From Ophiocordyceps camponoti-saundersi (nom. inval.) (taxonomy: Eukaryota; Ascomycota; Sordariomycetes; Hypocreales; Ophiocordycipitaceae), in NCBI GenBank assembly GCA_003339415.1, contig PDHQ01000404.1:1-26444 (forward strand): 26,444 nt of DNA. Reading direction: 5' to 3'. Numbering within the stretch: the first letter of the stretch is position 1; every line of letters begins with the position of its first letter. Position numbers and translations under genes: made by a program. Positions 21,401 through 26,444 of the stretch are shown in pieces. Under the pieces are notes generated by a model. The model searched no databases. It saw nothing but the letters and a program-made list of their open reading frames with translations, and had not been told where the DNA came from.

Positions 21401-22450
21401 ACTAAGTTTAAAGGCTTTTTAAGTTTTAAAATAATATTATAGCTAAGTTATAAGCTAATAAAAGTATAAGCTTCCTTTTTACTAAAAAATCCTTTAAGGT
21501 ATATAAAAGCTAGGGGAATTATATTACGTATATAAGCTATATACTGAAGTTTTTCTCTTTAAAAAAATAGGATTTCCTATTTTATATATATATAGCTAGC
21601 TAAGCTTAGCTTTATAATTATAATTAAGTTAAGGTTATCTTTTAATTTTATTAAAGTTATAAGTATTAGTAAGGTTAGTTTTTTTTATTACGTATAGCGA
21701 GAGTTTTATTATATTTAGCGGATAAGCTATTTTCTTAAAATATTCTTATTTATATTATTAGTTTCCTAGTTAATTTAAGTTAAAGTTTAAGCTAGCTTTT
21801 TTCCCTTTATAAGCTATATAAAGTCTTTCTTCTTTTATAAGCGTTAGAGGATCTAATATTTACGCTTATTTTAGCGGAGAAAGCGGTTTTAGCGTTTAGT
21901 ATTCGCTTAGATAGCTAAATCCGGATTTCCGGTAATAAGAGGCTTTTTAGATAGTAAGATCGAGGGCGAGTATTTAGTAAGGGCAGGTAAATTATTTAGC
22001 TAAACTAGCTTCTAAGCTATATAGTTAAGTAATAACCTTTTCTTAGCTATTTAAAATAAACCGATAAAGAGGTTTTAAGCGTAATTAGTTACCTAATAAA
22101 TTTCCTAAAGAAAGTATTATCTATTAATTACTAAAATAATAATTAGGTACTTACTAACTAAGCTAGCTAAATAGCCTTAGAAATTTATAAAGGGGATAGG
22201 ATAAATAAAAATAAGCTTAGCGCTTAAGCGCTTTATTACTTACTTCGCGAAATAATAGCTAATTAGGAGATAGGCGTTTATTTTAATATTATATAAAGTA
22301 AAGGTATAAAGAGTAATATTATTAACTTAAACTTAACTATTAATAGTAAACGATTTTTTTACTTTTTATCCTATAGACGATATTTTTAGGATTATTAAGG
22401 AGCTTTATAATAATCTTATTTTTTTCCTAAATTAAAGTTATCTAATTAAA
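18500..22450 (-). pseudogene. pol: Gypsy Pol: RT, RNase H, integrase (and chromodomain), RIPped
   Basis: One uninterrupted frame, with stops only at former Gln/Trp codons, carries the domains on the minus strand. The RT catalytic Y-A-D-D box is at 20946-20935, now Tyr-Ala-Asn-Asn because both GAT codons became AAT; Ile-Leu-Ile-Tyr and a Glu-rich run follow. The RT thumb (Lys-Val-x-Ala-Ile, Phe-Tyr-x-Phe-Ile) follows, then RNase H with Thr-Asp-His-Lys-Ala-Leu at 20289-20272 (His as TAT). The integrase zinc-binding region has Tyr-Tyr-Trp at 19797-19789 and the CxxC pair at 19749 and 19740, followed by Gln-Arg-Asn-Lys-Thr. Protease lies in the undefined part between 22450 and about 21600. These enzymes would copy the RNA and insert the DNA. 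That no indel breaks the frame over more than 1.2 kb shows decay by base change alone. Confidence 0.88.
18600..18712 (-). pseudogene. probable chromodomain remnant at the Pol C-terminus
   Basis: Near the 3' LTR the minus strand reads a Val-x-x-x-Gly-Tyr-Asp segment, then a TAG in the position of the conserved chromodomain Trp, four residues, Asn-Phe, and a Leu-Leu-Lys-Lys-Phe helix. Order and spacing fit a chromodomain, though one residue is missing between Gly-Tyr and Trp compared with the usual form. Chromodomains direct chromovirus integrase to H3K9-methylated chromatin. This is inferred from degraded sequence only. Confidence 0.5.
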
Positions 22451-23650
22451 TAGAATTAGGCGGGGGCGCCTAAGCTTTATAAACTCTCCTTATCTTTTAT
22501 TAATTAGGGTAATCTTTAGCTATATAGCTTTTCTTTTTATAAATAAAATAAGTGCTATTTTTCTAATAAACTTTCTTTTTAACCTCGCTTAGAGGCTAGC
22601 TTTTTTAATATAAAGTTATAATTATAGTCTTTTTTTTATATTACTAAAGTAGTCTTATCGCCTTAATAAACTTTTTATATAGCCTCTTAGTAGGTAAACT
22701 CCTTCTTATAGTAAAATATAATATTTTTTATATACTTATAAAATTCCTTATATATTATATATAAGTTTTTAACTTTTATAAAAAAGCTTAAGTTAAGGTT
22801 AGCGGGTAAATAATCTTAAAATATATACTTAATCTAAGCTAGGGGAACTTAGGTTTTAGCTATAAGGTAATTAAACTTTATAAGAAATTTTTAAATTTCC
22901 TACTTATTAATTAAGGAGAAGTTTAGTTTATAAAGCTAATTTATAGCTTTTACGAATTTATTCGGATTTCTATAAGCAGACTTTAAATACTAAACTATCT
23001 TAGCTAATTTAAAAAAAAGATATTCTTTTAAGTTATACTAAGTTTCTAATAATTTATAAGCTTTTCCTTTTAAAGTATAAAATAAAATACTTATCTTATC
23101 TTACTTATTATAGAAAGTTATTTTATTAGACTTTATCTTATCTTTTAAGTTTATAAGAAAAGTACTAAAGTCCTCTTTTTTACTTAAAAACTTACTTATT
23201 TTTTATAGCGAACTTTTATAATATTTAAGTAAGAAGGGTTTAGCTATCTTACTAAGGTAACTAGCGTAAAAGTATCTTAAATAGCTTTTCTAATTAAAAT
23301 AAATTTCTTTTTACTTATCTTAAATATAGTTAATATTTCTTAATAAGTTTTTTTTATATTTAAGTTTTAGTTTTAATTTTTCTAAATTAACTAACTTTAA
23401 AATTTTATAATTTATACTTATAATTATATTATTTTTTTATATAACTTTTATAATATAATTATATTAGCGGTATTTTAAGAAAAGGTAGCTATAATTATAA
23501 TTTAATTTTTATAGGAACTTTATTTTATTATAAAGTTAGGCGTTTTTAAGGCGAGTCTCTTTAATCGCTTAAAAATCTATTTAAGGGCTTCGAATATATA
23601 TCTTAAAGCTAGTTATAATTTAAGTTTTATATAAGTTTTTTTCTATCTTA
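22450..23650 (-). pseudogene. gag: Gypsy Gag with CCHC knuckle, RIPped
   Basis: On the minus strand, 22550-22509 has codons TAT-x2-TAT-x4-TAT-x4-TAC, exactly CX2CX4HX4C with Cys and His each changed by one RIP step. Lys-Lys-Lys-Ser lies before the His codon, Ile-Ala-Lys-Asp follows it, and Pro comes after the last Cys, all typical of nucleocapsid knuckles. Upstream (to about 23650) lies the capsid region next to the 5' LTR, not resolvable in detail. The knuckle frame differs from the RT frame, so Gag and Pol were joined by frameshifting, were separate ORFs, or an indel lies between. Confidence 0.78.
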
Positions 23651-23717
23651 TATAAAAATATAAAAATCTAATATATATTTATTAATTACTTATTAGTAAA
23701 AAGTAAGCTTAGAATTA

Positions 23718-24033
23718 TATTATAGCTAAGATATATTAAGTAAATAATAATATTAGCGCTATAAATAAAAATTCTAAGCTAAGAAGAAAGGAAAAAAAGA
23801 GGGAAAACTCTTATAAGTAAAATCTTAATAAAATATATAAGGGTATATATTAGTAAGGGTAAGAGAGGGTATAGTAAAATAATAAGTAAGGAAGTAATTA
23901 TATTTCTTAGTAATTTCCCCTAAAGTCCTTTTTAGATAATTTTACGATAAGGTTTCTATAAGTTATATAACTATAATTAAAAATTACTATAAAGTATCTT
24001 AGGAGAAATCCTTATAAGTGCTAGCGCGTAATA
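23718..24033 (-). repeat. 5' LTR of the Gypsy element (316 bp)
   Basis: The same length as the other LTR and more strongly RIPped (for example TATTATAGCTAAG against TATTACGGCTAGG). It lies next to the Gag end of the interior, so it is the 5' LTR in the element's own direction. Confidence 0.95.
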
Positions 24034-24038
24034 TTTAT

Positions 24039-25330
24039 AACGCTTTTATTAATTTAACCTCTTTTTATTATTTAATAATATTTAAATATATTAAAATATT
24101 TAAATATATAGTTTACGTATAAGGGATAGTTTTTAATATTTTTACTATATAATTATTATTATTTATTTATCTTACTTTTCGCCCTTAACTTTACTCTTTA
24201 CTTTACTTAGCCTTACTTAGCTTACTTAGCTTTTTTACCCTTTTTCCCGCCCCGCTCTTTACTTTATCTTTTACGCTTAATAATACTTTTAACTTTTATT
24301 AGCTTATCTTTTAAATTATTATTATTACTTTCTATTATACGCTTTAACGCTATTAATATAAACTTTATAAAAGGGGATTTTAGTATTTATATAAAGTTTA
24401 GCTTTAGCTTAGATTTCTCCGCTACCTCCTTTACTATCTCCCTTACCCTTATCTCTCCCTCCGCTCCCTTAATTACCTTTATAGTAACCCCCTCTTTTAC
24501 CTTACTTATTCCTTTTATTTTATTATCTACTTTATTTTTTATTATTTACTTTAATTTACTATTTAATATTAATATAATAATAATTAGTATTTAAGCTATT
24601 ATTTTACTTTTTACTTTTATTTTTAGCTTTATTTTTAGCTTTAGCTTTTATTAATTTAAGTTAAAAATATATTTTATTTTATAAATATTAATAAAAATAT
24701 ATTTAAAATAGTTTATTTTTATATAATTAGCTATTTTTAATTAATATTTTATAATATTTAGTTAATATTATATTATAATTAGCTAATAGTAGATTAAATC
24801 TTATATAACTTTATATAAACTTTTAATTTAAATTCTTTTAAATAAGGGTTTAGCTTTAAGTAAGTAATAATAATAATAATTATCTTTATTAATAGCTTAG
24901 CTACCGCTACTATTATTATTATTATTATTATTATCGCTACCTTTATTATAAACTTTACTATTATTACTTTTACTATTATTATCTTTATTACTACTACTTT
25001 TACTATTATTATTTTTCTTATATCCGCCCCCGCTTTTAATTTTATTATTATTTTTATTTTTATCTTTAGTTTAATAATTAAATTAGCTATAAGTATTACT
25101 ATCTTTACTATTATCGCTACTTTTACTACTCCGCCCTTTACTTTATTAGCTTTAATAATTATTTACCCGCTTATAATAAATATATTTAAATATAATAAGA
25201 TTAATATATAAGTTTTTTAAAAAGGAGAATTAGCGGCTATAATAATAAAAAGAGTATTAAAAATAACTACTAAAGCGGTTACTTTAGCTAAAGCGCTAGC
25301 TTAAGCTATTATTATTACTATAGCGGGATA
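24039..25330 (-). pseudogene. unrecognised minus-strand gene relic, 5' part (Ser/Asn-rich, then Lys-rich)
   Basis: The frame with codons ending at 25130 and 24500 is clearly coding-like. From 25130 to about 24860 about 90 codons, mostly Ser, Asn, Asp, Lys and Gly, hold about three TAA; many AAT codons may be former GAT (Asp). From 24500 to 24246 about 85 codons hold two TAA and give a Val/Lys/Glu-rich helical stretch, then a second helix. From about 24290 to 24170 a strongly basic Lys/Arg/Gln region follows (Lys-Arg-Lys-Arg, Gly-Lys-Lys-Gly-Lys-Lys), resembling a nuclear or nucleic-acid-binding tail. Neighbouring frames are full of stops. The upstream part (25330-25140) is less certain, and the start is lost. 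No family is recognised. The Gypsy insertion at 24038 separates it from 18113-15233. Confidence 0.6.
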
Positions 25331-26070
25331 AAGCTTTAATATTTTATTCCGCCCTTAAGTATAATATAAATTAGCTTAAATCTGCTTTTATTTATAATTA
25401 TTAGGTTAACTTTTTTTTATTTTATACTTCGCTTTATATTTACTTATAAGCTACTTAGTTCCCTTTTTTTATTAATATATTTAGCTATTTTTATAGCTAT
25501 TATATATAACTTATTTAAATAAATTTATAGCTTAATTAGCTTCTAAGCTTTAATTTTATTTTTAATTTTACTTTTAGCTTTACTTACCTTTTAATAGTTA
25601 TATTAAGCTTTTATATACTTATAATAATTAGCTAATTTAAAGCTTATATATTTTATTAGCTTTATATATAGTTATATAATATAATATTACTTACCTTATT
25701 ATTTTTAATATAAAACTTTATAATTAGCTAATTAAGTTATATATATAGTATAAGAGAGGTTATAAGGCTTTTTATTAGTAATTTTAAGTATTATAATATT
25801 ATTATTTTATTAATATATAGCTATATAATTTTTATTATTTTCCTTTTATTATAAAAGTTAAAAAAAAAGGTTAAGGAAGGGGGTTAGAAATATACTTTCT
25901 TTTAAAAATAATAAAAAAAAGAAAAGAAAAAGGAGGTAAAAGAGAAAAAGATATAGCCCCCCCCTTTAATTACTAATAGATAATAAAATAGCTACCCCGC
26001 TATTTTACCCTACCCCCCCCCCCCCTTAAAATTTTCCTTCCTCTATCCCGCGCTATATTACCTTACCTTA
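25331..26070. other. low-complexity RIPped DNA with C13 and purine tracts
   Basis: No gene recognised. A purine-rich run lies at about 25907-25954 and a C13 run at 26013-26025. Confidence 0.6.
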
Positions 26071-26120
26071 TACCGCCCTATACCGCCCTATACCGCCTTA
26101 TACCGCCTTATACTACTTTA
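26071..26120. repeat. 10-bp tandem repeat TACCGCCCTA
   Basis: Two perfect copies (26071-26090), two with one change (26091-26110) and one degenerate copy (26111-26120). The change CCCTA to CCTTA is a C-to-T transition. Confidence 0.88.
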
Positions 26121-26347
26121 CGCTATATTATACCGCCCCGCTTCTTTTACCTTATACCTTATAAACTTTCCTTTCTTTATACTCCCCTCCTTATTTTATT
26201 TTCTTATATTATTTAAAATTACCCTTAGGTAATAAGCTTATTATATTATACTGCTATTAGCTATTATTATATCTTTATATAAGCGTATAGTAAGCTTTTC
26301 TTTTTATAATTAAGGGGTTTAACTTTATTATAAAGGCTTTTAGTATA

Positions 26348-26442
<95 letters not shown>

Positions 26443-26444
26443 AT
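26348..26444. repeat. (TAAA)n microsatellite at the window end
   Basis: About 24 perfect tetranucleotide copies run to the last base and may continue beyond the window. It could be the A-rich tail of a retroelement or a simple repeat. Confidence 0.95.

Larger units (their letters stand above)
18119..24033 (-). mobile_element. full-length Ty3/Gypsy chromovirus-type retrotransposon
   Basis: Two 316-bp LTRs (18119-18434 and 23718-24033) in direct orientation flank a 5283-bp interior, with perfect 5-bp target duplications TTTAT at 18114-18118 and 24034-24038. LTR ends TATTACG...CGTAATA derive from TGTTACG...CGTAACA, a 7-bp terminal inverted repeat, by RIP. All coding motifs read on the minus strand in the order Gag knuckle, RT, RNase H, integrase, probable chromodomain. 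RT before integrase marks Ty3/Gypsy as opposed to Copia. Every enzyme domain is shot through with TAA/TAG, so the copy is dead. It is inserted into the unrecognised minus-strand gene whose two parts lie on either side. Confidence 0.95.

Noticed and set aside
24900..25140. Plain (TTA)n/(ACT)n microsatellite
   Set aside because: The triplets vary in register with a Ser/Asn/Asp/Lys codon pattern that continues in the same frame into non-repetitive coding-like sequence, so it is better read as a low-complexity coding region.
1..26444. Mitochondrial DNA, suggested by the high AT content
   Set aside because: Nuclear LTR and LINE retroelements with target duplications and a CpA-specific mutation pattern point to nuclear RIPped DNA. 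No mitochondrial genes or rRNA are seen.

Overview
The window holds no intact gene. It is a heterochromatin-like block of transposon relics from a filamentous ascomycete (Pezizomycotina-type genome) that has been heavily altered by repeat-induced point mutation (RIP). Over most of the 26 kb, CpA and TpG are almost absent and TpA is in great excess, while CpG is retained. That is the mark of C-to-T change at CpA, not of CpG deamination. As a result ATG and TGA are nearly missing and TAA/TAG stops occur in every frame. Ancient genes can be recognised only by reading TAA/TAG as former CAA/CAG/TGG codons and TAT/TAC as former CAT/CAC/TGT/TGC codons. No species can be named.

Layout. (1) 1-126 is a 12-bp minisatellite. 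(2) 127-3854 is RIPped filler interrupted at about 1612-2130 by a non-RIPped island rich in CA and TG; 9-bp ATTAGTAAT satellites lie on both sides of it. (3) A roughly 430-bp LTR-like direct repeat occurs at 3855-4284 and 13284-13712. (4) Between these copies lie a tRNA-like pol III unit (5106-5202), a hairpin-rich segment (5213-5299), a complete 1.78-kb LTR element carrying only gag (5733-7511, TSD ATATT), a GC-richer broken coding tract (7920-8280), a second broken coding tract (9841-10767), and a foldback with a 17-bp satellite (10746-10964). (5) About 13900-15220 is the front part of a Tad1-like LINE: ORF1 with three zinc knuckles, then the start of an AP-endonuclease domain. (6) 15233-18113 and 24039-25330, both on the minus strand, are probably two halves of one unrecognised gene (basic, Lys-rich and Ser/Asn-rich). 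They are split by (7) a full-length minus-strand Ty3/Gypsy chromovirus (18119-24033, 316-bp LTRs, TSD TTTAT) with recognisable Gag knuckle, RT, RNase H, integrase and a probable chromodomain. (8) 25331-26444 is low-complexity DNA ending in an (AAAT)n array.

The parts do not form a pathway. They record successive, partly nested insertions, each silenced by RIP. The chromodomain and the lack of genes fit a centromeric, subtelomeric or accessory-region setting, but the sequence alone does not say which.
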